Part shown: piece after piece, positions 23,309 to 33,137 of the stretch | Position numbering within the stretch: position 1 is the first letter of the stretch | Layout: the number at the start of each line of letters is the position of its first letter | Source: a virus | Virus record (IMG/VR): IMGVR_UViG_3300020373_000003 | Span: 1-60,307 of that record | Length of the DNA: 60,307 bases | Strand: one strand, 5' to 3' | Made by a program: the position numbers and the translations under genes | Notes under the pieces: model-generated | Told to the model about the DNA's origin: nothing | What the model saw: the letters and a program-made list of their open reading frames with translations, nothing else | Database searches by the model: none

Positions 23309-23731
23309 ATGGCTTTAAAAACTACCAGTTTAATTTCAGATGAATCAGTAACAGCATCAAATCTTAAAACTCAAAATGCGGCTACAGCAGGTGATGCAGT
23401 AGCAACAGATGGAGTAGGGAATTTAGTTTATAAAACATTACATGGTGCTCAACCAACTGTAACATATAAAAATGCAAATTTTTCAATTACCGCTGGCGAA
23501 AACGTCCAGGTTGATACACGATCTAATCCGGTTAGTATAACCTTACCAGCAAATCCTGATATAGGTGATGCGGTTAGAATATCTGATGGTGGCGGAAACT
23601 TTGCAAGTTTAAATGTTACAGTTTTAAGAAATGGTAATACAATTATGGATTTAGGAGACGATTTATTAGTAGATTACAATAATGCGTCTTTTGGATTATC
23701 TTATAATGGTACTACTTGGAGAATATTTTAA
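23309..23731 (+). CDS. small fibre or tail structural protein with shared C-terminal domain
   Basis: The 140-residue protein has a Ser/Thr/Ala-rich N-terminal linker with ASNLKTQNAATAGDAVATDG, as in many phage fibre connectors. A roughly 90-residue beta domain follows, with ITLPANPDIGDAVRISDGGGNF, NGNTIMDLGDDLLVDY and LSYNGTTWRIF. The same domain ends the protein at 46718-47389. It overlaps the next gene by one base (TAATG). Such domains are likely trimeric fibre tips or connectors. A late promoter lies upstream. Confidence 0.6.
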   Translation: MALKTTSLISDESVTASNLKTQNAATAGDAVATDGVGNLVYKTLHGAQPTVTYKNANFSITAGENVQVDTRSNPVSITLPANPDIGDAVRISDGGGNFASLNVTVLRNGNTIMDLGDDLLVDYNNASFGLSYNGTTWRIF

Positions 23732-24171
23732 TGGCAATTTATCTTTCTGATTATTTAAGTCCTTCCGCCGGCTCTGTGACAGGCGCCGGATCTGTTGATA
23801 CAATATCTGATGAATATGCTTATCATGCATTTGAAAGAGATGCTGATGGTCTTTTAACATATACTAAAGTAAAATTAAATGGAACAGAAGCTGTAGAACT
23901 TACAAATGATGGTGGTTTTGCATATAATGGTTTAGAAGATATGTTAGATGGTTCGTTGGATGATGGAGAAACGCAAGTTAATTCTCTTCCTGTAGGATAT
24001 ACAGAAACTGGAAGAAATCAATGGGACACAAACATAGGTTTTAGGAATCATGACCAATTTAGATTTGATAATTTAAAATTATTTTATTATTTAAATAGTG
24101 ACGGAAAGATAGTAGCAAGATATAAACAAGATTATGTATACGTATCAACTGGTGGGTCAACAGCAGTTTAA
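23731..24171 (+). CDS. uncharacterised virion-block protein
   Basis: A 146-residue protein starting at ATG 23731, coupled to the previous gene by TAATG. It is rich in Asp, Gly, Tyr and Phe with no obvious helix. It contains DYLSPSAGSVTGAGSVDTI near the start, and a QFRFDNLKLFYYLNSDGKIV beta region and QDYVYVSTGG end. I do not recognise a family. The fibre-gene context and composition suggest a small tail or fibre accessory protein. Confidence 0.5.
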   Translation: MAIYLSDYLSPSAGSVTGAGSVDTISDEYAYHAFERDADGLLTYTKVKLNGTEAVELTNDGGFAYNGLEDMLDGSLDDGETQVNSLPVGYTETGRNQWDTNIGFRNHDQFRFDNLKLFYYLNSDGKIVARYKQDYVYVSTGGSTAV

Positions 24172-24197
24172 AGTATAATTTTAATGGAAATTATCGA

Positions 24198-24205
24198 ATA
24201 AATAT
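24198..24205 (+). promoter_or_regulatory. late promoter box ATAAATAT
   Basis: AATAAATAT sits 26 bases before the ATG of the 1963-residue structural gene; the ribosome site (AAGGAAT) lies between them. Confidence 0.6.
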
Positions 24206-24231
24206 ATTAAATCATATAAGGAATCACACTA

Positions 24232-27200
24232 ATGGCTGATTTTATTTTAGGACGATTAAAGTTTAAATGGAAAGGTGACTGGGTTACCTCCACACAATAT
24301 ATTATAGATGACATTGTTAAGTATGGAGGTAATACATATGTATGTATTATTAATCATACTGCAGATGCTTTATTTTATACAGACTTAGATAGTAATGCAT
24401 ACTGGTCGTTACATACTGAAAGTTTTGCATACGATTCAAGTAATACAGCATGGCAGGCAACTACAGCATATAAAAATAATGATGTAGTGCGTTGGGGAGC
24501 AAATTTATATCTTTGTAATACTCATCACACTTCAGGCAACGATTGGGCAACCAATTCTGCTAAATTTACTTTATTTGTTCCTGGTTTAGAATTTGAAGAT
24601 TCATATAATAATACCACACAATATCAATTAGGGGATGTTGTTACATATGGTGGTTATACTTATACAGCAAAACAAGATACTGTAGGTAATTTACCTACAC
24701 ATACTACATATTGGGATGTTTTAACAACAGGATTTAAAGTTAGAGGCGAATATAATGCAGGTACAGCATATAATCCAGGTAATGTTGTAACTCGAAATGG
24801 TTATGTTTATGTAGCAATAGTAGATACAACAGGTAACTCACCAACAATACAAGACACAGATCCTCAATCACAAACATATAACGAAACAATTACAAATGCA
24901 ACATATTGGGAATTAATAAACACTGGTTTTCAATTTAAAGGTGATTGGAATGGTGCTTCAACTTATTACTTAGGTGATGTAGCAAAAGAAGGTAATAGTT
25001 CTTATATTTGTGTAGATGAACATACAGGAGACGGAAGTTCATCTTCTCCAACAAAACCACCTTCTGCATATTGGGATACCCTTGCCGCTGGTGATACAAC
25101 TATTGTTATGAACACCCCAGGTGACATAATGATAAGAACTTCTACTAACCAAAAATTAAATGTAGGAGCAAAAGGTTGGAAATTACGAGCAGATGAAGGA
25201 CAAAACTTTCCTATACATTGGGATCCAGATGATGAATCATACACATGGTATGTTGATTATCATAAAGGTTCAGACGAAGAAAATCTTACTTATAGTCCAG
25301 GCGTAGTTTCAACAGGATCTATGTCAAGTGGTGAACAAACATTATGTACAAGAGACTTAGGTTATGTATTAGATGCCGCAAAGTATGATATGGCAGTAGG
25401 CACAAATTATATGCAACATATAGTTGGTGTTAGAATGAATTATGGTGTGAATGTAACAACTGCTGATAGGATAAGAGTATTAGGTGCAATTGAACATGCA
25501 AAATTAGCAACTGTTGCTATTAATAGTGTTTCGTCAAAAAGTGTAATATTAGCAGAAGTAACACAATCATTTGATGAAGTAACAGATATTATAAACAATG
25601 GTCTTCCTGCGGCAGATCCAATATCTTTTCCAGATTTTGGTGCTTCTTCTAATAAAATAAATGCAGTAGCACAAATGCAAGCAAATAAAAACTTTATAGC
25701 CGCAGAAGTTAATGCATGGATAGAAGATTATATTGGTGCAATGACACAAGCAGAACAAGATTTATGTACAAGAGATATAGAATATGTAATTAATGCCGCA
25801 AAATATGATATGGCTATGGCCACAAATTATATGTCGGTTATTACAGGTATTAGATTTAATCATGCATTATATGCTGTTTCTTCAGATAAAGTACGAGTTC
25901 AAGAGGCCGTAGATCATTCAGAAGCATCCATACAAGCATTAACTAATGTAACTGGTGGATCAGAAGCCGCAATAGTTGCCGCTTATGCAGAAATTAAAGA
26001 TATTATGGATAATGGTATTGGTAATGCCGATACACCAACTTTTCCAGATTTTAATACTGGTAGATCAGATTGGACAGATAGAAAAAATGGTGGAGCTCAA
26101 TTACAAGCAAATAAAGATTTTATAGCTGAGGATGTGAATAAATGGGTATCGGTTAATCATACATCTCACTTTAATACATATGATGAAGCAAAATGTACAA
26201 GAGACACAGGGTATCTTTTAGATGCAATAACATATGATTTAATGTATGGTGGCACAAGTGCAACAACTATAATGGCTAAAGCATTTTTTGATGGTGGAAT
26301 ATCACAATTAACAACTCCAACTGAAAGAAATGTAACTGTTCAAGCATATCAACATTTAGCATTAATTGCTGATGATGTTGTTCAAGAAACAGCGGTAACC
26401 CCTCAAACAGGAAATAATGAAGTACAAGATACAAGTGGTACAGCCGCAACACAAGCAGAAGGTACAATAGTTCAAAATTTAATGCAGATTATAGAAGATG
26501 CAATTTATGCTAATAGTGTTTCTGGTGTACCAGCGGCTATATATCCAGATGTTGCTACTTCAACTCACATAACTCCATTTACAGATATTGGAACTGATCA
26601 AACAACAATAATAGCGGCGGCGGTAGGCTCTGTTGCTAGTAGTGCTGGTTATGTTCATAATGCATCATTATGTACAAGAGACTCTAAATATTTTATAGAT
26701 GCATTAAGTTACGATTTATTATACGGAGGTGATTTTGGAACGCATGTCTGTGCATTTTCATTTTTTGATGGAGGAGCATCACAAATACCTGCAAATCATA
26801 GAGAAACTACAGGATTAGCATATAATTATATGGCAGATGTTCTCAAATATTGTATAGAAGAAGATACAACTTGGAATCCAGAACAATCTGTAATAACCCA
26901 AAATACTTCAGGACAAGCAGGAACAAGTGCAGAAAGCACAATAGTTGATACAAATTTACAAGTTATAGAAACTGCGGTAACCACTAATACTATACCGGCT
27001 ACTTCTATAACTTATCCTGCAATAACTAATGCATTAGTAGATAATACAACTGCATTTAATGATATAACATCAAGCCAAGGAACTATTATATCTAATGCAG
27101 TAGCGGCAGTAGCGGCAGGACAAATAACAGGTTCAGGAGTTGCTGATTATGCTGGTGGTACAACATATACAGCAGGTACTGTATGTAGATGGGCCCCACC

Positions 27201-30123
27201 TGCATGGGCAAGTGCAGGTACATATGTGTTAGGACAAATAGTATCACATACTGATGTTACCCATCCGAATGAAGATAAATCAAGATGGTATAAATGTATA
27301 GATACAACTAATGCAGGCGTTGGTCCTCCATCCGTAAGTGGTAATGTATCTGCTCCATGGAAATTAATTGCTCCATCAGATCCTATTACACAAACAACAG
27401 CAGTAGATCCAAATAATTTGCAAGTATTTTATGGTAAAGATAGATTATATGGTAGATCAGATCATACTACAACTGCTAATTTTGGTGGTGATGAAACAAG
27501 GTATCAAGTATTCATAGCCATAAAAGATAGATCATCAGTAGAGCCAATGAATTCAGTTACTGGTGAAGTAAATGAAGGTTGGCGATTAGTAATGAACGGA
27601 TTAAAAGTAGATGTATATGGACAAGTAACCGGTGTTATTACTTGGGGTAAAAATACTAGTGCGGCATTTAAAACAATACGATATGCCCTACAAAGATCAA
27701 GATCAGGTGACCAAATTATGTGTGCACCAGGGGTATATAAAGAATTTTGCCCAATGGTAATCCCGGCAGGAGTCGGTCTACAAGGGAAAGAAATGCGTAC
27801 AACTTTTGTTGAACCTAATATGGAAGACGATGGTGGTAATGGAGTCGGAGTATCTATGTTAGGAGCAGGGTATCCTAACAATGAAGTTGCAATGTTTTAT
27901 GTAAATGATGCAGTAACAGTTAGAGGATTTACATTTAGAGGTATGGGTGGTACCTCTATAGGTGTAGGTACTCCTCATGAAGAGCCTGTAATTAAAGGTG
28001 TATGTTTTAGATTAGATCCAAATGGTGCAATTAATCTTAAATCTCCATTTATTCAAAATGCTGTTTCGATTTGTGATGGAGGCGGTGGAATATATTGTGA
28101 TGGTCATGATGCACCTTATGGTCGATATCAAAGCATGTGTACAAACGACTTTACACAGGTAAATTCAGATGGATTTGGTATATTTTGTACAAACAAAGGG
28201 CGAGTTGAAGCAGTATCGGTATTTACATATTATAATCATGTAGGATTTACTACAACTCATGGTGGTGTTTTACGTGCCGCAAACTGTAACAATTCATATG
28301 GAGAATACGGTGCAGTTTCTGAAGGTAACTTTGCAAATGAAGTAGACTTACCTCAAAAAACTGCTTCTATTGATAACAAAACAGGTGAAGCAGTACCATA
28401 TAGAGTTATGGTTGATGAAGTAAACGGAGAAGTTATAAGAGTAGAATGGAAACATGCAGGTGAAGATTATACAACTGCTAATCTAACATTTTCTGCCTCA
28501 GGTGATAATGATGCAGGAACTCCAGCGGCAGGTGGTCCGGCTGCTTTTTCATCTACTTTTGTTAACAATGGAATAACAAGAATAACATCATCAAATAATG
28601 TAGTGAATCTTAATAGATATTTTGGTAATGCCCAAGCAGGAACAAACCCAGGTTCCGGAGATGCTACTCTCCAATTAACAGCAACAGCAAACACAACACC
28701 AGCCGTAAACTTTATTGGAATGACTATTAATATTATAGGTGGTGCGGCCGCAGGGCAATTTGGAACTATTCAATCTTATGATTTTGCTACAAAAACAGCA
28801 ACATTAAATGGTGTATGGCAATCAATGAATGCTAGTGCAACTGGAACACCAGACTTTACTTCACAATATGAAGTTGTTCCGACTGTAACTTTAACATCAA
28901 CACCTGCGGCATCGGTTGATGCTATAATACATTGCCAAGTTTCAGGGCTAGCCGATGTTGAACAAATGCTTATTATACATCCAGGTTCAGGATATGATGT
29001 AACTGCACCTCCTACAATGACTATAGTCGATCCTGGAGCAGATCAAAATTCATTATCTGGATATAACCCAAGTTTTGAAATTGCCAATGGAGTGCCTGTT
29101 TGGACACGAACAGATGCTGGAGGCGGATACCCAACAGGTATGCAACAAGGACAACTTACACCTGGAACAACTATAGCAACTGTAGCAGGAGATGGTTTTG
29201 CAAATGTAAAACAAATAGGTGGTTACTTATATGTTAGAAATTTATCTCGAGAACCTAAAGATGGTTCAAATATGGAAATTGCAGGCGATTTAACTTTTTA
29301 TACTGTAGTTAATGTTTTGGGATATGCTAATACTGGCGGCGCAACCGGAACAGCATTAATACAAATATCACCTCAAATGCTAACTCAAGATTCGCCTGTT
29401 CATGGAACATTTGTTCAATTTAGAGAAGAATATTCTAGTTGTAGAATGACAGGACATGACTTTTTAGATATTGGCACAGGCGACTTTGCTACTTCTAATT
29501 ATCCAGGAATACCAACCCAAGATGCAGATCCTACACATGAGACACAAGAACATTGTGGAGGAAGAGTATTTTTTACATCAACTGACCAAGATGGTAACTA
29601 TAGTGTTGGTGGATTATTTTCTGTACAACAATCAACTGGACGAGCTACTCTTAATGCTGAAGACTTTTCATTAGCAGGATTAAATGAATTAAAACTTGGA
29701 GCATTACAATTTTCTGGATATGGTGCAACTATTGATGAATTTTCATCTGATGGAACATTAAGTGGTAATTCAGATAGTGCATTAGTAACAGAAAAAGCAA
29801 TTCGAACATACATAACTAACCAATTGGGCGGTGGTGATAACCAATTAGAGGTAAATACTGCTACAGTTGGTTCAGTATTTATATCAGGTCAAGAAATTTC
29901 AACAGTGGCCGCATCGGGAATGGACTTACAACTAACTTCAGATAGTGGTAAGGTTGTGTTTGTAGGCGAACCGCAATCTAATGCGACAATAACAACCGAT
30001 ACAAGTTTAATTACTAAAACATATTTTGAAGATAATTTCTTAACTCAAAATTTAGTTTCAAATATTATGGAAACATTAGATAATACTAGAGTAGCAGGAA
30101 CAGGATCACCGGATACACCCTAA
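24232..30123 (+). CDS. giant mosaic tail-fibre/tailspike protein with beta-helix
   Basis: A 1963-residue protein made of distinct modules. Residues 1-280 hold about five repeats with a W-x-Y-xx-GDVV-xx-GxxYxC pattern, like small carbohydrate-binding modules; a related one recurs near 970-1030. Residues about 370-860 hold four repeats of LCTRD-xx-Y-(V/L/F)-(L/I)-(D/N)-A-xx-YD. Residues about 1140-1400 show a pectate-lyase-like right-handed beta-helix opening (TIRYALQRSRSGDQIMCAPG, then VYKEFCPMVIP), usually polysaccharide-binding or -cleaving. The C-terminus has a VTEKAIRTYI connector. I infer a major host-recognition or baseplate-periphery protein. A late promoter precedes it, and the next gene starts 12 bases after it. 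Confidence 0.75.
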   Translation: MADFILGRLKFKWKGDWVTSTQYIIDDIVKYGGNTYVCIINHTADALFYTDLDSNAYWSLHTESFAYDSSNTAWQATTAYKNNDVVRWGANLYLCNTHHTSGNDWATNSAKFTLFVPGLEFEDSYNNTTQYQLGDVVTYGGYTYTAKQDTVGNLPTHTTYWDVLTTGFKVRGEYNAGTAYNPGNVVTRNGYVYVAIVDTTGNSPTIQDTDPQSQTYNETITNATYWELINTGFQFKGDWNGASTYYLGDVAKEGNSSYICVDEHTGDGSSSSPTKPPSAYWDTLAAGDTTIVMNTPGDIMIRTSTNQKLNVGAKGWKLRADEGQNFPIHWDPDDESYTWYVDYHKGSDEENLTYSPGVVSTGSMSSGEQTLCTRDLGYVLDAAKYDMAVGTNYMQHIVGVRMNYGVNVTTADRIRVLGAIEHAKLATVAINSVSSKSVILAEVTQSFDEVTDIINNGLPAADPISFPDFGASSNKINAVAQMQANKNFIAAEVNAWIEDYIGAMTQAEQDLCTRDIEYVINAAKYDMAMATNYMSVITGIRFNHALYAVSSDKVRVQEAVDHSEASIQALTNVTGGSEAAIVAAYAEIKDIMDNGIGNADTPTFPDFNTGRSDWTDRKNGGAQLQANKDFIAEDVNKWVSVNHTSHFNTYDEAKCTRDTGYLLDAITYDLMYGGTSATTIMAKAFFDGGISQLTTPTERNVTVQAYQHLALIADDVVQETAVTPQTGNNEVQDTSGTAATQAEGTIVQNLMQIIEDAIYANSVSGVPAAIYPDVATSTHITPFTDIGTDQTTIIAAAVGSVASSAGYVHNASLCTRDSKYFIDALSYDLLYGGDFGTHVCAFSFFDGGASQIPANHRETTGLAYNYMADVLKYCIEEDTTWNPEQSVITQNTSGQAGTSAESTIVDTNLQVIETAVTTNTIPATSITYPAITNALVDNTTAFNDITSSQGTIISNAVAAVAAGQITGSGVADYAGGTTYTAGTVCRWAPPAWASAGTYVLGQIVSHTDVTHPNEDKSRWYKCIDTTNAGVGPPSVSGNVSAPWKLIAPSDPITQTTAVDPNNLQVFYGKDRLYGRSDHTTTANFGGDETRYQVFIAIKDRSSVEPMNSVTGEVNEGWRLVMNGLKVDVYGQVTGVITWGKNTSAAFKTIRYALQRSRSGDQIMCAPGVYKEFCPMVIPAGVGLQGKEMRTTFVEPNMEDDGGNGVGVSMLGAGYPNNEVAMFYVNDAVTVRGFTFRGMGGTSIGVGTPHEEPVIKGVCFRLDPNGAINLKSPFIQNAVSICDGGGGIYCDGHDAPYGRYQSMCTNDFTQVNSDGFGIFCTNKGRVEAVSVFTYYNHVGFTTTHGGVLRAANCNNSYGEYGAVSEGNFANEVDLPQKTASIDNKTGEAVPYRVMVDEVNGEVIRVEWKHAGEDYTTANLTFSASGDNDAGTPAAGGPAAFSSTFVNNGITRITSSNNVVNLNRYFGNAQAGTNPGSGDATLQLTATANTTPAVNFIGMTINIIGGAAAGQFGTIQSYDFATKTATLNGVWQSMNASATGTPDFTSQYEVVPTVTLTSTPAASVDAIIHCQVSGLADVEQMLIIHPGSGYDVTAPPTMTIVDPGADQNSLSGYNPSFEIANGVPVWTRTDAGGGYPTGMQQGQLTPGTTIATVAGDGFANVKQIGGYLYVRNLSREPKDGSNMEIAGDLTFYTVVNVLGYANTGGATGTALIQISPQMLTQDSPVHGTFVQFREEYSSCRMTGHDFLDIGTGDFATSNYPGIPTQDADPTHETQEHCGGRVFFTSTDQDGNYSVGGLFSVQQSTGRATLNAEDFSLAGLNELKLGALQFSGYGATIDEFSSDGTLSGNSDSALVTEKAIRTYITNQLGGGDNQLEVNTATVGSVFISGQEISTVAASGMDLQLTSDSGKVVFVGEPQSNATITTDTSLITKTYFEDNFLTQNLVSNIMETLDNTRVAGTGSPDTP

Positions 30124-30134
30124 AAGGATAAATT

Positions 30135-31682
30135 ATGGCAACAGGTACAACAACAAAACAAACATTATTAGATCAAATTGATAATAAAGTAGCAACTGCA
30201 AATGCTACAGAAGTATCTCAACTTTCAAAAGCGATTAATAATGTACAAGAGGTAATCCAAGAGGATAGAGTATTTTCTCAACATCCTAGAGGATCGAATG
30301 AATTATATTTTGAACGAGATGCAGAATTTGTCATTTGGTGTGGTAGACAGCATAATCATAGTCATGATGGTGGTGGAGCTATTATATACGATAGCAATTT
30401 AGATATTTACGATAATACTCAATTTGCAGGATTTCATTGTTATAATGGAGGTGTTGATGGTACTTTTGGACACCATGGTTGGGGATCAACTGAAGCATGG
30501 GACCACGGCGGAAATCATTGTTGGTTAGATACTACATGTCATTCACACACACATCATTGTTATATTAATGGAACAGATGCAGTAGGTGAATTAGGTCATT
30601 ATAGACTTAAAATGGGAGAAGGTGGACATATAGGTTATTATACTTCTCATTTAGGTACTTTTAGACAAAGAGAAATGTCTAAGATAGGATCCTGGGAAGT
30701 TCGTGATAATAGATATTATGTTACTTACACTCATAATCAAGTTGCTATTATTAACAGATTTATGACAGAACATGGTAGAGCAACTGCAACATCATCAAAA
30801 CATATACCAGGGGAAACAGGTAACAATTATGGTTGTTCTTCGTTTAATAGAAAACGTAAAGAAGTATGTTTTATTAATCCTGCTCAACCTGTAATGGATT
30901 ATGCTAGTAATCATTTAACTTCTACGAATAGTCATCATTGGAATGCTATTACAAATGGTGGTGAATTAGAAACCATGGAAGGTAATCAAATGAATAGGCA
31001 TCGTTGCCGAATGTATTATGGTATTCAGCAGATTGATGGTGCAACAAATTTAGAAAAAGTATTAGATGATAAAACTGCAAAAAATTTATACTTTAACTGG
31101 ATTTATGGTATGAATACTTGTTATATAGGTTCACATTGGCAGGCAAAATGTACTTTAGTTGATAATGGATCAATATTTGCAATGACACAAAATCCATATA
31201 ACTCTTATACATTAGCAAGATTGGTTAGACAACGTGATGATAGAGCAATTAGGTTTGAAACAAGACAAACACAATATTGTAATAACTGTTATGGACAGCA
31301 TAATAATCACGCCGCAGGAGTAAGAATTGTTCAAAGTAGAAATAAACGAAATGTATGTATGTTTGGGCCTTATTACTATTATGGTGGTGGAATGTGCGGT
31401 TGGATTATTTCAAGAGATACCTCAAGAGAATATCCGGAATTATGGAGTCATCATACAAGTTATGGCTTACAAATAAGTCCATTTAGAGATGCAGATTTTT
31501 ATTTGCATGTTGCACATGATTGGAATGATTGGGGCGGTCATAATAAAACCTCAAGAATAGCATTTCAAAATGGAAAAGGACATTTTGAATCATATTGGGT
31601 AGGTGAACAAATGGATTCACAAGGGCATAGCACACAGTATCCGGCTGTTTGTCCTTTACATAAAGACGGTTTAACATATTAA
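30135..31682 (+). CDS. His/Trp-rich putative receptor-binding protein, paralogue 1
   Basis: First of four tandem paralogues (515 residues). It opens with a short helical domain shared by all four (KQTLLDQIDNKV and SQLSKAINNV). The rest is extraordinarily rich in His, Trp, Tyr, Cys, Gly and Asn, with blocks such as QHNHSHDGGG, TCHSHTHHCY and HHGWGSTEAWDHGG. It shares the DAVGELGHYR motif near residue 155 with copies 2 and 4 and a YP-x-x-(V/C)P ending with all. T4 fibre tips bind iron through HxH motifs; the many HxH pairs here suggest a metal-stabilised adhesin. No enzyme motif seen. Cellular host range role is inference from location. Confidence 0.65.
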   Translation: MATGTTTKQTLLDQIDNKVATANATEVSQLSKAINNVQEVIQEDRVFSQHPRGSNELYFERDAEFVIWCGRQHNHSHDGGGAIIYDSNLDIYDNTQFAGFHCYNGGVDGTFGHHGWGSTEAWDHGGNHCWLDTTCHSHTHHCYINGTDAVGELGHYRLKMGEGGHIGYYTSHLGTFRQREMSKIGSWEVRDNRYYVTYTHNQVAIINRFMTEHGRATATSSKHIPGETGNNYGCSSFNRKRKEVCFINPAQPVMDYASNHLTSTNSHHWNAITNGGELETMEGNQMNRHRCRMYYGIQQIDGATNLEKVLDDKTAKNLYFNWIYGMNTCYIGSHWQAKCTLVDNGSIFAMTQNPYNSYTLARLVRQRDDRAIRFETRQTQYCNNCYGQHNNHAAGVRIVQSRNKRNVCMFGPYYYYGGGMCGWIISRDTSREYPELWSHHTSYGLQISPFRDADFYLHVAHDWNDWGGHNKTSRIAFQNGKGHFESYWVGEQMDSQGHSTQYPAVCPLHKDGLTY

Positions 31683-31694
31683 GGTGATTTAACT

Positions 31695-33125
31695 ATGAGT
31701 AATGAAACTATTAAACAAGCAAAAGATGCAGTATTAGATAGAATAACGGCATTGGCTGAAGATTCAAATACAGATGCATCTGATACTATATTATTAACAG
31801 ATGCTTTAACTACAGTTAATGATGGAGTAAATGAAACTACTGCAATTAAACCCGCTCCAGACTATCATTATCGTAATACTAGGCCAGAATATGGAATATG
31901 GTCTTCGCATCATGGCCATGGTGGCGGAATAACAATTGTAGATGAAATGGCATACCCAATTAGACAACGAGGGTATTGGCATACTAGTTACGAAGATACT
32001 GCCGATGGCGGTTGGAATGGAGTTTATTCCGGCGGAATGAAAGAACAATGGGCAGGTAATAATTGTTATTATAGATGTAATGATCATGCACCTAGTGGTA
32101 CAGATTGTTATTTAAGTGGTACAACATCTGTAGGTGAGTTAGGTCATTATAGAATGATTGTAGGTTACAGATCATTAGAAACTTGCAGAGTTGCGGCATG
32201 GGCAGATAATTATCGAACAGAAAATTTTTATGCAGGTAATGCAGAATTAGATGATAGAGAATGTTACTTAAAATATCAAGACCAAACTGTATCTTTACGT
32301 TTGCGACATTTTGCATATGACCATACTCCATTAAGTTCATATGATACCACTAATAATACTAATAATAACAGAGGTGGAGTTTCTTATAATAAAGCAATTG
32401 CCGAGTTAGTTGTTCTTAATAGAAAGTTAACTACTAGTACATTTACTACAAAAATTTATAAAAATATAACAGAAATAAACCGAAAAACTAATTTAGACAC
32501 AGTTTTAGCCGCCGCAGTTTCAGGTGGTAATTCTGTTGCATTAGACTATACTCATGCAGATGGTTATGATGCAGGTGATTTAGAAACATATGAAAATAAT
32601 AAAATTGTATTATGTGATGATAAAACTATGTTTGTTACTACACATCAACCTAGCAATTATCTTCATATTGCCCAATTAACAAGAGATGTTGCTGATACTA
32701 CACTTTCATATGGAAACCATGCCCAAAGGCAGGTAGGATCACCTACATATGGTCAAGGTAATAATGCCGGTCATGGACATATGTTAGTTCAAAGTAGAGA
32801 TAAGAAAAATATATTTTTGTTTTGTCCTTATTATCAATATCAACGAGGTATGGTAAGTTATATTGTTTGTAAAGATAGAAGTGAATATAAAGAAGGATTT
32901 AACTGGGATACTACAACTCATGGAGCTCAAGTAGGACCATATGGTGATAGAGGGTTTGCTATATCACGAAATCATAATTGGGATTGGCCCGGATCTCAAT
33001 CAGTTATATGTATGATACAAAAAGAAACCGACGGAACATGGATCGAAACAGATACCGGTGGACAGATGGATAATAATAGTTGGTGGACAACAATGTATCC
33101 AACTTTAGTACCATTAAATTATTAA
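31695..33125 (+). CDS. His/Trp-rich putative receptor-binding protein, paralogue 2
   Basis: Second copy (476 residues), 12 bases after the first, with an AAGGTGATTT ribosome site. The N-terminal helix pair (IKQAKDAVLDRITALAED) and TSVGELGHYRM are shared. The EYGIWSSHHGHGGGITIVDE segment matches the start of the variable body in copies 3 and 4 (FGIYTSHYAWSCGITIYDE; FSIWSAHSNYTGGSITYDQ). The C-terminus WTTMYPTLVPLNY agrees with the family ending. The body has fewer His clusters than copy 1. Divergence in the middle with conserved ends fits proteins that share an attachment site but recognise different receptors. Confidence 0.65.
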   Translation: MSNETIKQAKDAVLDRITALAEDSNTDASDTILLTDALTTVNDGVNETTAIKPAPDYHYRNTRPEYGIWSSHHGHGGGITIVDEMAYPIRQRGYWHTSYEDTADGGWNGVYSGGMKEQWAGNNCYYRCNDHAPSGTDCYLSGTTSVGELGHYRMIVGYRSLETCRVAAWADNYRTENFYAGNAELDDRECYLKYQDQTVSLRLRHFAYDHTPLSSYDTTNNTNNNRGGVSYNKAIAELVVLNRKLTTSTFTTKIYKNITEINRKTNLDTVLAAAVSGGNSVALDYTHADGYDAGDLETYENNKIVLCDDKTMFVTTHQPSNYLHIAQLTRDVADTTLSYGNHAQRQVGSPTYGQGNNAGHGHMLVQSRDKKNIFLFCPYYQYQRGMVSYIVCKDRSEYKEGFNWDTTTHGAQVGPYGDRGFAISRNHNWDWPGSQSVICMIQKETDGTWIETDTGGQMDNNSWWTTMYPTLVPLNY

Positions 33126-33137
33126 GGAATATAAAAA